The notes beneath the pieces are model-generated. The model was not told the DNA's origin. It searched no databases and saw nothing but the letters and a program-made list of their open reading frames with translations. A stretch of 64,000 bases of DNA from Trematomus loennbergii (Eukaryota > Chordata > Actinopteri > Perciformes > Nototheniidae): assembly GCA_012861695.1 (NCBI GenBank), contig JAAOOA010000267.1, positions 173,501 to 237,500 on the forward strand, written 5' to 3'. Position numbers and translations under genes: made by a program. Shown here in pieces: positions 34,888 through 45,724 of this stretch. Each line of letters opens with the position of its first letter. Within the stretch, counting starts at the first letter, position 1.

Positions 34888-36577
34888 AAGGCCAGACACA
34901 CCAGGCTGAAATCGGCCGTCTTCGTTAGTCTGGCGACGAAGTGTGCCCTGTCGCCCAAACTCAATTTGGTGTGTCCCGAACCGTCGGCCGTGACACGCCT
35001 TATTTGGCCTTTCACGGCCGAGGCATGGCCAATTCAACATGTGCATCGGCCATTTGTCGGACACAAGCTATCGGGCCAAGAAACCACTCTGATCAGCTGT
35101 TCAGCTAGCAAATGAGAAGCGAAACGGAAGTGAGGGACGTAAACAAACGATTTAAGAAGGCACAGGACAGCAGCTAAACCCCAGCAGGTGATACTTAAAG
35201 ACATCAAACATAGCCCTTAAATGTCCTCTCTTACCTCCCACACATAGCAGGGACATCTCTGTTATCGGCGGGAGCGTCCCCGGCTGTCCTCTGCTGAGAG
35301 CTCCGTGATTTGTTTGGTCAAGTCCGGTTTTTCATCTCATCGGTTTATTTGTCAGTATAAAGTTGCAGGATTAGTCTCAAGTACCTCAACATTGTCCTTA
35401 AGTACAGTGTCTAAGTAAATGAGATACTGTCTACTGCTGTTCATTACCTATTGTGAGTCGCCTCAGATAAAAGCATCACATGGAAATGTAAATTTAGCAA
35501 GAAGTGGCCATTATTACATTACATACATTACTACATGCTGACTCAATAAACTACACACCCGCCAGAACACTGCGATCATCAGATGCAGGTCTATTAACTG
35601 TGATTTTATAGTATGTCTGCACTTTATGTGCTCATTCATCATTCATGTATTTGATATTCTACTAAACTGAATCAAACCATAAACAAGGTGGCCTGTTGGG
35701 ATATATATATATAATATATCTGCATTATTTCATCCCACTTTATGCTTTGCTCTTGCTGCTTGTTTTACACTGATTGTATGTCTTATTTTTTACTGATGTA
35801 AAGCACTTTGAACTGCAATCCCCTGTATGAAAGGTGCCATACAAATACAGTTTATTATTATTCAGATGGATGTTCTGCCCTCTGTTCATTCTCCCATTAT
35901 CCTCCTCAATCTGCCTAGAAGTATTTTAATGTTGTAGCTGTTACTATAACCAATACTAATGCTAGGGCTGCAACTGACAGTTATGTTGGCACATTGTTAT
36001 TGTTTCTTATCGCTGTGTGATTAAAAGAATAAACACAAATAGCAGGATAGGCAATGCAAAACTTTATTTCGTACCTTCATACACACATAAAACACAACAT
36101 TAGAATGAGCTTTTATCAACGCCTCCATGATTTCACCCATTTAGTGCGGTTTCTCCTAATTCTTCGCTTCCGCCTCTTTAGCATAGACTGTATATATAAG
36201 CTCTTGAGAGACTGTTGCTTGAGAATGTCTTCCACAAGCAACACTCCAATGGCTGATAGCTCCAGTACCGCACGAAACATGTTTTCGATGGACGAGAGTG
36301 AAAATGGAACGCACACGCTATTTGTTGTTTGTTATATCACAGTCTGTTCTACTTCTCTGTCTTCCGGTTGTTGCCTCTTTTAATGACCAATACACACTAC
36401 CGCCGCCTGCTGGTAAGGAGAGTTTTGCCACTCACGCATGCGCAGTTCGTACGTGCTCGGCTGAAGTCTTTGCAGTGTGTTCCAGTGCGACACATGGCCA
36501 AGACGCAGGAGAACACGCCGACGCAACAGTCGGCGTCGGCGAGTTCTCCGGTGACTGCCTGGTGTGTCTGGGCCTTT
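34888..36577. mobile_element. Non-autonomous DNA transposon with AAGGCCAGACACACCAGGC ends
   Basis: The left end AAGGCCAGACACACCAGGC (34888-34906) is matched by its complement GCCTGGTGTGTCTGGGCCTTT at 36557-36577. The interior holds an older retroposon tail at 35790-35870 and no transposase. It lies in the intron between the juxtamembrane and coiled-coil exons of gene 1. Superfamily not assigned. Confidence 0.65.
35790..35870 (+). mobile_element. Retroposon 3' tail
   Basis: GTAAAGCACTTTGAACTGCA followed by TGAAAGGTGCCATACAAATA and a TTATTATT tail is a common fish retroposon ending. Confidence 0.5.
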
Positions 36578-36599
36578 AGGTGTCCTTGTTCACTGAGGG

Positions 36600-37309
36600 G
36601 TGAACCCTAAATTATTTTGATTATATTGTTATCTGCAATATACAAGTATGTACATGTATATTAGCATGAATCCAAGATTGGTTATCTCCATGTTTGCTTC
36701 TCTGTCTTTGTTTACCAATGCAAGACTCTGTGTCATTTCAATCAGGAGAGACTTCATTTTGTTTAAGTCTTTGGCGATTAGACCCCCATCCTGAAATCGT
36801 ATATATCTAAAGGGGGAAATGCAGCCGTGAGCATATAGGAAACCCCCGGGGTCTAGACACTGGTGATGATGCTGAAGATTGGATTTGATGAGGAGATGGG
36901 ATGAAGAGGGGATGTGAGGAGGTCTTTGGTTTGGCTCTCCTGGATGCGATGAAAGGAGGTGGATGGGGAGGAGGTGGCAGTATTAACACCTGGAATCACA
37001 GCTGACTGCAGGAGAGGAGAGAGAACCATTTTAAAGTTTAGCTGCAGCACGCTGATTGGCTGCTGGAGATTGAGGTGAAATGTAATAGGTTAAAGAGAAA
37101 GCCTGTGATGAGCTGATTATATGCAGCTGCGGAGTGATTGTATTTATCTACCCAGTCTTCCTGAAAGAACTTGCGCTGAGATTCATTGATAAAAGATGTG
37201 TTTTTACTGGTCATGCAGTGGAACTGTGTTCTCATATGTACTTGAAAAGCACATTTCTAAAAAGTAAGACCATGTGTTCTTGACATTTGTCATGTTTTGT
37301 TATGTTCAG
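36600..37309. other. Intron of gene 1, nothing recognised
   Basis: Low-complexity GGAGGTGG/ATGAAG-like stretches at 36880-36980 only; no exon seen. Confidence 0.5.
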
Positions 37310-37432
37310 GTTCATCCTCCAACAAGAAACTCGCAGTCGTTCAAACAGAAGTCTGAAGAGGAGCAGAAGGAAAGGGAGGAAGCTGAGAAAAAAGCTAAAC
37401 ATCTAAAGAAGCTGCAGAATAAGACCAAAGAG
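37310..37432 (+). CDS. Gene 1 coiled-coil exon 1
   Basis: 123 bp, open: QSFKQKSEEEQKEREEAEKK and LKKLQNKTKE, an almost uninterrupted Lys/Glu helix. Bounded by TATGTTCAG and GTTTGT. Confidence 0.75.
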
Positions 37433-37826
37433 GTTTGTGTTGTTTTCTCCACTGAGACTCATCTAAAGACAGATCACAATATCCTGCAGTGATGTTTCTG
37501 ACTGCTGATACACAGTTCAAAATGATGCCATAAAACAAGTGTCATATGAATCTGTTTCTGCGCAGTTAAAGAGCCTTGAATCATATAGAACTTCTCACAT
37601 CACAATAAAACAAACAGCTGAATGTATTTTTCTGAATCGTCTCTCTGATTGTAATTGAACCCAACGTCTGTCTGTGACCATGAGAGAAAATCTGAGACAC
37701 CAAACAACTCAAACTGAAGTGACACTGTGAGGCAGTTAGCGTATTTGATTAGTTTCCATTCAGACCAGGATGTAATGTAAACTAAATAAAGTTCAAATGT
37801 CTTCATCTCTCTTCTTTATATTCCAG

Positions 37827-37892
37827 TTAGAGAAGCAGCTCAAGGAGGAGAAGGACAACAAGGAGAAAGAACTGAAGGACCTAAAGGAAGAG
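37827..37892 (+). CDS. Gene 1 coiled-coil exon 2
   Basis: 66 bp encoding LEKQLKEEKDNKEKELKDLK EE. The donor is followed immediately by a CA microsatellite (37897-37983). Confidence 0.75.
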
Positions 37893-37896
37893 GTTC

Positions 37897-37907
37897 AAAC
37901 ACACACA

Positions 37908-37948
<41 letters not shown>

Positions 37949-38419
37949 ACACCAACACACACACACACAACACACACACACACGTAGATCCACACAATGT
38001 TTCATCTCAGTGAGACAAACATCTCCGAGATGAGAAGCAGACGGAAGAAGAAGCTGAAAACATGGACATCAATGAGTTTATTTTTGCTCCAATAATGTAT
38101 TCATCTTTATTTTTGACATACGAAATGTATTTGTTGCTGAGGCCAAAATGATCAAACTAACCATGAGAGAAAATCTGAGACTCAAAACAATTTTAATTGA
38201 ATAATTGAAACTGGACACAAGTGAAGCAGTAAATATATTTATTGTTCATGTGAGAAAAATATAATCCAGATAAGGAACTAGTTTTGTCCAGACCAGCATG
38301 TTATTTTCACTCAATAAAGTTCAAATGTCTTTACCTCTATTTACATTCCAGTTTGAGAAGCAGCTCCAGGAGGAGAAGAGAAGAAGAGAGGAAGCTGAGA
38401 AAGAACTGAAGGAGGAGGT

Positions 38420-38504
<85 letters not shown>

Positions 38505-38534
38505 ACACCACACACACACACCACACACACACAC
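37897..38534. repeat. CA microsatellites flanking a duplicated intron/exon unit
   Basis: (CA)n runs at 37897-37983 and 38418-38534 each start right after a coiled-coil exon. The sequence following each run (GTAGATCCACACAATGTTTC..) is a near-identical copy at 37984 and 38535, so the unit of CA run, intron and coil exon is tandemly duplicated with a period of about 551 bp. Confidence 0.9.
38352..38417 (+). CDS. Gene 1 coiled-coil exon 3
   Basis: 66 bp encoding FEKQLQEEKRRREEAEKELK EE between ACATTCCAG and GTGCAC. Near-duplicate of exon 4 and related to exon 2. Confidence 0.75.
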
Positions 38535-38902
38535 GTAGATCCACACAATGTTTCATCTCAGTGAGACAAACATCTCCGAGATGAGAAGCAGACGGAAGAA
38601 GAAGCTGAAAACATGGACATCAATGAGTTATTTTTGCTCCAATAATGTATTCATCTTTATTTTTGACATGCGAAATGTATTTGTTGCTGAGGCCAAAATG
38701 ATCAAACTAACCATGAGAGAAAATCTGAGACTCAAAACAATTTTAATTGAATAATTGAAACTGGACACAAGTGAAGCAGTAAATATATTTATTGTTCATG
38801 TGAGAAAAATATAATCCAGATAAGGAACTAGTTTTTGTCCAGACCAGCATGTTATTTTCACTCAATAAAGTTCAAATGTCTTTACCTCTATTTACATTCC
38901 AG

Positions 38903-38976
38903 TTGAGAAGCAGCTCCAGGAGGAGAAGAGAGGAAGAGAGGAAGCTGAGAGAGAACTGAAGGAACTAAAGGAAAAG
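38903..38976 (+). CDS. Gene 1 coiled-coil exon 4, one base short
   Basis: Begins TTGAGAAGCAG where exon 3 begins TTTGAGAAGCAG; the lost T changes the incoming frame. Encodes EKQLQEEKRGREEAERELKE LKEK. Donor GTGGAG is followed by another CA run. Confidence 0.65.
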
Positions 38977-38991
38977 GTGGAGAGCAGGGCT

Positions 38992-38994
<3 letters not shown>

Positions 38995-39025
<31 letters not shown>

Positions 39026-39063
39026 ACACACACACAACACACCACACACAACACACACACACC

Positions 39064-39102
<39 letters not shown>

Positions 39103-39133
39103 CACCACAACACACACACACACACACACACAC
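38995..39133. repeat. CA microsatellite, left part
   Basis: Interrupted (CA)n with CCA and AACA variants. The run resumes at 40177 after the inserted element at 39134-40176. Confidence 0.95.
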
Positions 39134-40176
39134 TAGAGATGGCAAATCCGGATCCTTTTACGGACTCAGGGTCTTCTGAGTCAGTCATTGAAGAGATCCG
39201 GATCATACGAGTCATTTGAGTCAGCATCACCAAGACCGTAGAAATCCTATCGGTGAAACCGAAAAGTTGTTGCATTTCACGAGCATATTATTATTCCATA
39301 TATTTTGAATATATATATATATTTGTATATATATATAATATCTGCATGTATATTTTCTATTTCGACATGTATATTTTATATTATATTTATTTTATTTTTC
39401 TTTCTATTCTTGTATATTTTGTAGTTTTGTTTTATTGTAAAATGCCTTTTATGCTGCTGTAACAACAACAATTTGCCAATTTGGGATCAATAAAGTACTA
39501 TCTATCTATCTATCTATTAAACTGACGTTATATTAACCTCCATAAAAAATGTTGATCACAAAAAAAAGGGTTATTTTGCGATTTGGCAAATCTGAGTCTG
39601 CTGTTGACTCGTGCATGAGGACGAGTCTGCTGGATCTCTGGATCTGCTGCTATATACGGCTCCGAGTCCGCACGAGTCTGCTCTGCTGTGGTTGTACAGT
39701 GAGTCAGGATTTGCGAATGCGAATCTGCGAATCTGCGAGTCTGCTGTTGACTCGTGCATAATATAGCGCGGAGCCGGGTGCTGGAGGAGGTGCTATGCTC
39801 GTGCACATGACGAGTATGGATCTCGGATCTGCTATGCTATTACGGTTAGGAGCCGTCGGCTCCTCTGAGTCCCCACGAGTCTGCAGGAAGTTTCACTGAT
39901 CCGCGTCCCCTCCCCTGAGCCAAACGATCACTTCTGGCAGGCAGCTATCCTGTATACTTGCTAAAGGGTAGGCAGATGGACTGGGGTACGTTGTAATGTG
40001 ATTTTACATCTTATAAAGAGAGTAGCGAGTGACGCAATTTATAGTTTTAATTTGTACGTCACACCAAGTGTGGGACTCAAGGACTCGGGTTAATGGAGAG
40101 GGGAGACTCGTCACGACCAGCTCATTTCTAGGATCCGGGTTAATGATCCGGATGAATCAGGACTCGCCCATCTCTA
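39134..40176. mobile_element. hAT-like non-autonomous transposon inserted in a CA repeat
   Basis: Ends TAGAGATGGC.. and ..GCCCATCTCTA form an inverted repeat with the TAGAGATG start typical of many hAT elements. CA repeat on both sides is compatible with an 8-bp target duplication that cannot be resolved in repeat DNA. Inside, CCGGATCC/GACTCG motifs are repeated near both ends, and a retroposon tail (TTGGGATCAATAAAGTA plus TATC units, 39482-39517) has inserted. No transposase. Confidence 0.7.
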
Positions 40177-40187
40177 ACACACACACA

Positions 40188-40261
<74 letters not shown>
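40177..40261. repeat. CA microsatellite, middle part
   Basis: (CA)n run between two inserted transposons, at 39134-40176 and 40262-41111. Confidence 0.95.
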
Positions 40262-40263
<2 letters not shown>

Positions 40264-41111
40264 GCCGTGTCTCATTTCAAAGATTTCCCCTCCTCGGTCC
40301 TCCGGTAGTGACCGGAAATGGTTTTCGGCGCGCCATGTTGAAGGACATCTCATTTCTCTAAATGCACTTCGAGCATTGAGCATCGAGGAGGCTCTCTGGA
40401 GGAGCTATAACCGAGGATACACTGATGGGTCCTCCACAGTCCTCCACGCTCCTTCGTGGATGCATTTCCGGCAACAGAGATGTTTCAAAGAGTCGTGACG
40501 CACAGCCGGACTGATCTCAGCCAATGACAGCTCTGCATGCATCCCCTGGATATTATTTTAGTAACTGCTTTCATCGCGACGCGATGTTTACAGTGAGAAC
40601 AGCTGTGAGGTCCGTGCAGAAAGCAGAGCAGTGTGTAAAATATATATCACTCAGTATAACAGGCCTACATGTCTCTCTGTATTTGTATGTTGTAGTTTAG
40701 TAGATATCTACAAAGAGTCGATATTTTTCTAAAACCATTTAGTGCTTCACAAAATAAAATACACAACGGCTGTATCCTGATTATGCTTTAGGAGCTGTAG
40801 GTGTGTGTGGTACAGTGTGTAGGTGTGTGTGGTACAGTGTGTAGGTGTGTGTGGTACAGTGTGTAGGTGCATGTGGTACAGTGTGTAGGTGTGTGTTGTA
40901 CAGTGCGTAGATGTGGCGGACAGACGGGTCTCAGTTGGTTTGGTGTCCTCTGCTTACTTTTAATAACCACCTGCTGCTTCCCTCCTCTCTCCTTGGTTCC
41001 CCTCCTCTCTCCTCGGTTCCCCTCCTCGGCTCCTCCGCTCGCATCTCCTGTGGGCGGGACTAAGTCTCGAGGATAGGAGTCGAGGAGGGGAATCTCAGAA
41101 AGAGACACGGC
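40262..41111. mobile_element. Second transposon in the CA repeat, GGCCGTGTCT ends
   Basis: GGGCCGTGTCTCATTTC at the left is matched by GAAAGAGACACGGCC at the right; CA repeat flanks both sides. The interior contains CCTCGG/GAGGAG-rich inverted segments and a 22-bp tandem repeat (GTGTGTGGTACAGTGTGTAG, five copies, 40798-40910). No transposase is seen. Confidence 0.7.
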
Positions 41112-41181
41112 CACACACACACACACACACATATATTACTTTAACTATGCTAAATTACTGTGTGTTTTGTTTCCCTCTCAG

Positions 41182-41253
41182 GCAAACACCGGATTTAATA
41201 TTGAGGTCGACCAACGACGTGAATATATCCGTCTCATAAACACTTCCACTGAG
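41182..41253 (+). CDS. Gene 1 lamin-tail exon a
   Basis: 24 codons: ANTGFNIEVDQRREYIRLIN TSTE between CTCTCAG and GTAATG. It aligns with the first strands of the lamin tail domain (in lamin A, EEVDEEGKFVRLRNKSNE), and the exon ends at the same residue. Confidence 0.7.
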
Positions 41254-41419
41254 GTAATGTTGTTTGGGTGGATGACCTCTGTATAAGTACTTTAAGTGTG
41301 AACAATATTTATATGTGCTATTTCCCCCTCTATGAACATAGAGGATTTACCTGTGATATTAAAAGGTTAGGGTTTCTGTCTCTCGTCCTCCCTCCAAAAC
41401 CGGATTTTATCTCTTGCAG

Positions 41420-41529
41420 GACAACCGCTGAAGGACTGGAAGTTAACTCTGCAAGTCAACAACAAAGAAAAGAAAGAAAAATACAAATTTGATGAATCTT
41501 TAACACTCAAGGCTGGAGAAACTGTCACT
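41420..41529 (+). pseudogene. Gene 1 lamin-tail exon b, one base short
   Basis: Follows CTCTTGCAG. The sequence starts GACAACCGCTGAAGG, where paralogues have GACCAACAGCTG; the missing C creates an early TGA. The rest reads LKDWKLTLQVNN.. and FDESLTLKAGETVT before GTGAGT. The tail LKAG-x-V-T equals the LKAGQVVT of lamin A at the same intron. Confidence 0.65.
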
Positions 41530-41688
41530 GTGAGTTGCATTTTACATTTTGTTGAAAGATTTGTAATACTCTTCTTTTTCAACACTGAATTTAATATATT
41601 CCAGGTGTAAAAACACATAGTATTTATTGTTTACATTTTTTCATCATTTAATGATTCCGCCTGATGAGTGTGAACTTGTATTTTACAG

Positions 41689-41846
41689 ATCTGGGTACAC
41701 ATGTCTGATCCCAGTTATCCTGAAACTGACCTGGTGTGGAAGGATCTGAAGCCTGGAGCTCTGGAGACATGCTGTGGTTCACCCTCTACAGCGACAAGGG
41801 GGTGATACATCATCGAATCTGTATAAAATCCACTGAAAGACAATAA
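41689..41846 (+). pseudogene. Gene 1 lamin-tail exon c, one base short
   Basis: Begins IWVHMSDPSYPETDLVWKDL after TTTTACAG, matching lamin A's IWAAGAG..PPTDLVWKAQ. A missing C in CCTGGAGC (paralogue at 63.6 kb: CCCTGGAGC) shifts the frame, giving a TGA at 41804; the other frame continues SGDMLWFTLYSDKG to TAA at 41844. Confidence 0.65.
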
Positions 41847-43006
41847 CCAACCTCTTCTTTTCTGCTCATATTATTTTCCTTTAGCTGATCTTACACTGCT
41901 TTTATTGAAAGTTGCAAGTAAGCTCCTGCTCAACGTCTATATGGCAACAAAATGTAGATTTGCGTCTTTTGATGCTCTTGTCCGTCGCCTCATGAAAAAG
42001 ATGTGTAACGTCTCTGAGCAGATTTATCACCAACAGGAAAGAGTTATAAGAGAAGTTACCACATTACAAACCTTATAAACAATATACACATCTACATCAG
42101 GAACAGCATGACAGTAGTGATGCTCAAACAAACATTTTACTATTATTCTGGTATTTCAACCATTCAAAACATATTTTCTTAAATGTGGTGAACATATCTT
42201 TATTTTATATATTGTTATAAAAATATACTTTTCTTCAGTCAAAACATTCTTATAAAAGGTGAGAATATGGAAATTAACAAAATAAAAGGTTTTGAGTTTA
42301 CTGGATTTTAAATGTATATACGATCTTTACAGATCTTATGAATCGTATTGTTGTCATTGTGTACGTTAAAACTATAATACAGCACTATATTTTCTGCTAT
42401 GAAGATATAATGAATTTTAAATTGTATTTTAAATTGAAAAGTTCAGCTGCTGATTTACAGTTTTGATATTTCTTTTGGAAATACCAACTTCCAAATATGT
42501 TTCTGTATATATGTCCCGTTTTATATTTGTAAATTGATTTGTGAGTTGTTGACCCTTTCAGCAACCCAATATAACCATAAACGCTTTGCTGTTTCTACAA
42601 AGTCTCTTCTACTTACATGTAAATAAAAACATGTTCTGTGGGTTGTGTCTGAGAAGCTGAAAGTATCTGTAGTCTAAAATAAAACTCAGATCAACATACC
42701 CTCAGCTCACCTTTAAAAATAAATGCATGTGTCAGTCAGTACCTCTGTGGTTTTTAATTTTGTCTTGAGTGTGAGAAAGTCTAACAGCTGCTGCTCGTAC
42801 CATCATGTGACACAGAGAAGTTACACACCTCACACACAACCTGAGCAGAAGAAGAGATACAAAAAACGGTGAAGAAAGAGATAATGTCCTCGGCTCAGTC
42901 AGTATCTCTGTGGTTTTTAACTTTGTCTTGAGTGTGAGAAAGTCTATGTCCTCGGCTCGTGGTGTTCATTGTGTTGATGACCAAACTCTGATCTTTTTTA
43001 CATGAG
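41847..43006. other. Convergent 3' region between gene 1 and Fc-receptor-like gene A
   Basis: No exon seen. A 60-bp segment (TCTGTGGTTTTTAATTTTGT..GAGAAAGTCTA) occurs twice, at 42746 and 42909, and again inverted downstream of gene B near 62610-62660. This is the shared 3' flank of the Fc-receptor-like genes. Confidence 0.6.
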
Positions 43007-43153
43007 TTATTTCTGTGTGACCCTGAGTTTCCCACAATGCAGCAGTCCCACCAGCAGCAGCAGCAGAGCCACCATCACTACGGTGAACACAGTCCTTAAG
43101 ACGAGGAGGACGTGAAGGGAGTGATCCGAGCAGGGACAGTCTCTCTGGAACAG
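43007..43153 (-). CDS. Gene A terminal exon: transmembrane and short tail
   Basis: 147 bp, open: [15 protein letters not shown], then [19 protein letters not shown] and [10 protein letters not shown] with TAA at 43007-43009. The gene B counterpart is at 62404-62551. Confidence 0.75.
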   Translation of the reverse strand: MFQRDCPCSDHSLHVLLVLRTVFTVVMVALLLLLVGLLHCGKLRVTQK

Positions 43154-43239
43154 CTGCAAAACACAACACAACGTGAATATATATAATCCAGAAGCTCCAG
43201 ATATATTCCCAAATGTTAGCTTATCATGCAATATCTCAC

Positions 43240-43488
43240 CTCTGACAGCCAGCCAGCTCTCTGGTGATTCTCCACCTTCAGAGATGCTGCACTTGTAGAG
43301 TCCTTCATCAGATTTAGAAACCTTGTGGATGTTCATGTTTCCTGTGGAGCTGCTTCTGATGAGGCGGCCATCTTTATAGAAGTCAGCTGACAGGATGGAG
43401 GAAGTGGTCGTCTTGTTCCTGCAGCTCAGAGTCACAGATTCTCCCTCCATCACAGGAAGCACAGGACTCTCCAGGATCACAGAGCCAC
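43240..43488 (-). CDS. Gene A Ig domain 2, downstream copy (intact)
   Basis: 249 bp, 83 codons without interruption between TTTTTCAG and GTGAGAT. Shows [10 protein letters not shown] and [11 protein letters not shown], the two Cys of an Ig fold, plus [11 protein letters not shown]. Confidence 0.8.
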
Positions 43489-43909
43489 CTGAAAAACAAC
43501 AGTTTTAAAGCCTTTCATAACATTTGAAGAAAGTGCATACGTTAATAACAACAACGCTACAGTCAACGAATCATGAATGCAAAATCTGCCATGAAATGTT
43601 TTCAATCAATAAAAAGCCCCGTTACATGTTTGCCCCGTGTTTGTTCAACACTTCACTTTGTTAAGTGTCAAATAGCCTCACGTGGAGCACTGAACTCCTT
43701 CAGTATAACACACAAGCCTGGCAGGAAGTAGATCACTCAGAAAGTTGGCGAGATAATCGAAACTCAGAAACGTATAAACAAATGTGTCTGTCATCACAGT
43801 GATTGCTCACTTTGTGTGCACTAGTTTTGACTTATCTCTTCTTTTAGCTTTCTCTTAACGTCTTTTTCGTTTCATTCTCAGAGAAAATCTCATACATTTC
43901 TGATCTCAC

Positions 43910-44153
43910 CTCTGACAGCCAGCCGCTCTCTGGTGATTCTCCACCGTCAGGGATGCTGCACTTGTAGAGTCCTTCATCAGATTTAGAAACTCTGCAGATG
44001 TTCATGTTCTCTGAAGGGCTGCTCCTGATGAGGCGGCCATCTTTATAAAGTCAGCTGACAGGATGGAGGAAGTGGTCGTCTTGTTCTGCAGCTCAGGCAC
44101 AGATTCTCCCTCCATCACAGGAAGCACAGGACTCTCCAGGATCACAGAGCCAG
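43910..44153 (-). pseudogene. Gene A Ig domain 2, upstream copy (five bases short)
   Basis: 244 bp against 249 in its twin. Losses occur near 44095 (GTG[AC/T]CTGAGC), 44085 (AGAA[A]CAAG) and 44050 (GACTT[C]TATAAAG), and elsewhere, so the frame is not maintained. Splice sites remain canonical. Confidence 0.7.
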
Positions 44154-44700
44154 CTGAACAACATCGGGATCAAACATTCAGTTTTAGTTTTGTAGTAGGA
44201 GTTATTTACAATATCTTTTTTTTATTTAGACGAAGGCATTGTGAAGATACTGTGATGTAAAGTCAGGTTGCATGTTACAGAATGATTGAAAATATCAGAA
44301 ATAAACTGAACACATAGATGAATAAATCAGAAATTAAACAGTAATGTAAAGTAGTGTATCGTCTGCATAGAGGTTCATAATATGACACTTTTTTGGATAT
44401 CGTTGCAGCGTTGAACGTTGAGTGTGTTATTTATATAATATTTGTCGACAAATATTAAAATGACATCAGAGACAGGAGAAAACCACAATTTGGTTTAGAT
44501 TTGAAACAACTTGAAACATATCTGTTATAGTAGGCTATAGTAGGCTATACTTAATGACTACGCTCAGCTTTGGGCACGCTATTTGCTTTCATTGCATTTT
44601 ATTGCTAAGTTGTTTTCCACATACAGGGAACTTGTCTTGTTGTTTAATATTTCATAAATACACACAGAAAGAGAGTGTTGCTGAGTTAATGTCAACATAC

Positions 44701-44968
44701 CGGTGATAATGACGTTCACAGAGTTGCTTTTCTTCCCTCCAGCCTCACACCAGTAATCTCCACTGTCCTCTTTATAAGGAGATTCAATGGTGCATTTAGT
44801 CTCATTCAATGAGCCCCATTTTGACCATCACAAGTTTCCTTTCCTGTTTTGCTCGCCGTAAAATGTTCACATCAGTCAAACCATCGAAGCCCACACATCT
44901 TAAAGCGAACGGCTCGTATTCAAAGACCTGAAGTCTGGATGGTTCGATCCAAACATCTGCATCTGAAA
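44701..44968 (-). pseudogene. Gene A Ig domain 1, one frame break
   Basis: First part ADVWIEPSRLQVFEYEPFAL RC; last part NETKCTIESPYKEDSGDYWC EAGGKKSNSVNV. A one-base shift near 44820 separates them. The ending SNSV(N)-x-(I/V) before GTATGT is shared with gene B. Confidence 0.65.
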
Positions 44969-45693
44969 CTGATAAATACATTTGTTGTTGAGATGAATAT
45001 ATAGCACTTTAAATAAAGCTATGATTTTTTATTGTGTTTCTGCTTTCTTTTTGGTAAACAATCTTCTTACCAACTTTCTGTTCACAGAGCTGCAGAAACA
45101 CCGTCATCCCTGCAGAGACAACAGAGACAAACATCACACTGATACTTATATTAGATTTTATTACCTTGACTTTATTGTTTAAATATATCTTTGATAGATA
45201 ATACTTGTAAAACAACTCACCATTAAAACAAAATGCACAAAAGAGAACAGTGCAAATGGCCATGCAGCAGCAATAAGAATAATATCATCTATATGTGCTC
45301 TTCTTTATTATACATATATTTAAATATTTAATAATAAACATAAAATAAATACAAGTTATTTTATAAGAGATCTCACCTAGAAGATCCTCTGCATTAAATA
45401 ACGTCTTGTCATGAATTAAAACATTTGAAACATCTTGTATTTATTCATATGGAGGAAGATTTCTCTCAATATTATGTGTTTGGACCGATCAATAACCCGT
45501 GTGTAAAGGTTTCAAGACCTCCAAAAATTCAAAAAAAGGACTTGTGAAATCACAAACTATTCATGAAAGATGTGTACAAAAATTATAAAACCAAATAATA
45601 TTGACACAAATCTAGCTCCATATGTTCCTTCAGCTAATATGATGTAGTATAATCTTTTATATGAAAAACAGCAGATAAGGACTCAGTACTCAC

Positions 45694-45724
45694 ACAGTGT
45701 GATGCAGAGCGCTGTGGCCTCCAT
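45694..45724 (-). CDS. Gene A exon 1: start of signal peptide
   Basis: 31 bp encoding MEATALCITL, then GTGAGT. The gene B exon (60381-60411) has the same length and reads MEVTALCSRL, which fixes the start. Confidence 0.7.

Larger units (their letters stand above)
32356..41846 (+). pseudogene. Butyrophilin-like Ig receptor with coiled coil and lamin-tail domain, gene 1 (several frame breaks)
   Basis: Ordered plus-strand exons: signal peptide 32356-32452; Ig V 33088-33427; Ig C 33892-34185; transmembrane 34290-34431; cytoplasmic 34591-34684; coiled coil 37310-37432, 37827-37892, 38352-38417, 38903-38976; lamin tail 41182-41253, 41420-41529, 41689-41846. Exon sizes and phases mirror gene 2. The V and C domains fit butyrophilin/B7-type receptors acting at the cell surface; the LTD replaces the B30.2 domain usual in mammalian butyrophilins. 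One-base losses occur in the V exon, near the A-run at 34622, in coil exon 4 and in two LTD exons, so either the gene is dead or the consensus has errors. Transposons fill its introns. Confidence 0.7.
43007..45724 (-). pseudogene. Fc-receptor-like Ig receptor, gene A
   Basis: Minus-strand exons: signal start 45694-45724 (MEATALCITL); possible short exons 45210-45256 and 45070-45111; Ig D1 44701-44968; Ig D2 43910-44153 and 43240-43488; transmembrane/tail 43007-43153. D2 units read [37 protein letters not shown], the pattern of teleost Fc-receptor-like proteins. The transmembrane segment has an Arg (VLRTVF) and a short tail without tyrosine motifs, as in receptors that signal through an adaptor. 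D1 and the upstream D2 have frame breaks. Confidence 0.65.

Noticed and set aside
37310..41846. Coil plus lamin tail as a separate intermediate-filament gene
   Set aside because: The coil exons are short Lys/Glu heptad units without the conserved rod-end motifs of intermediate filaments, and the order behind a membrane exon is repeated in gene 2.
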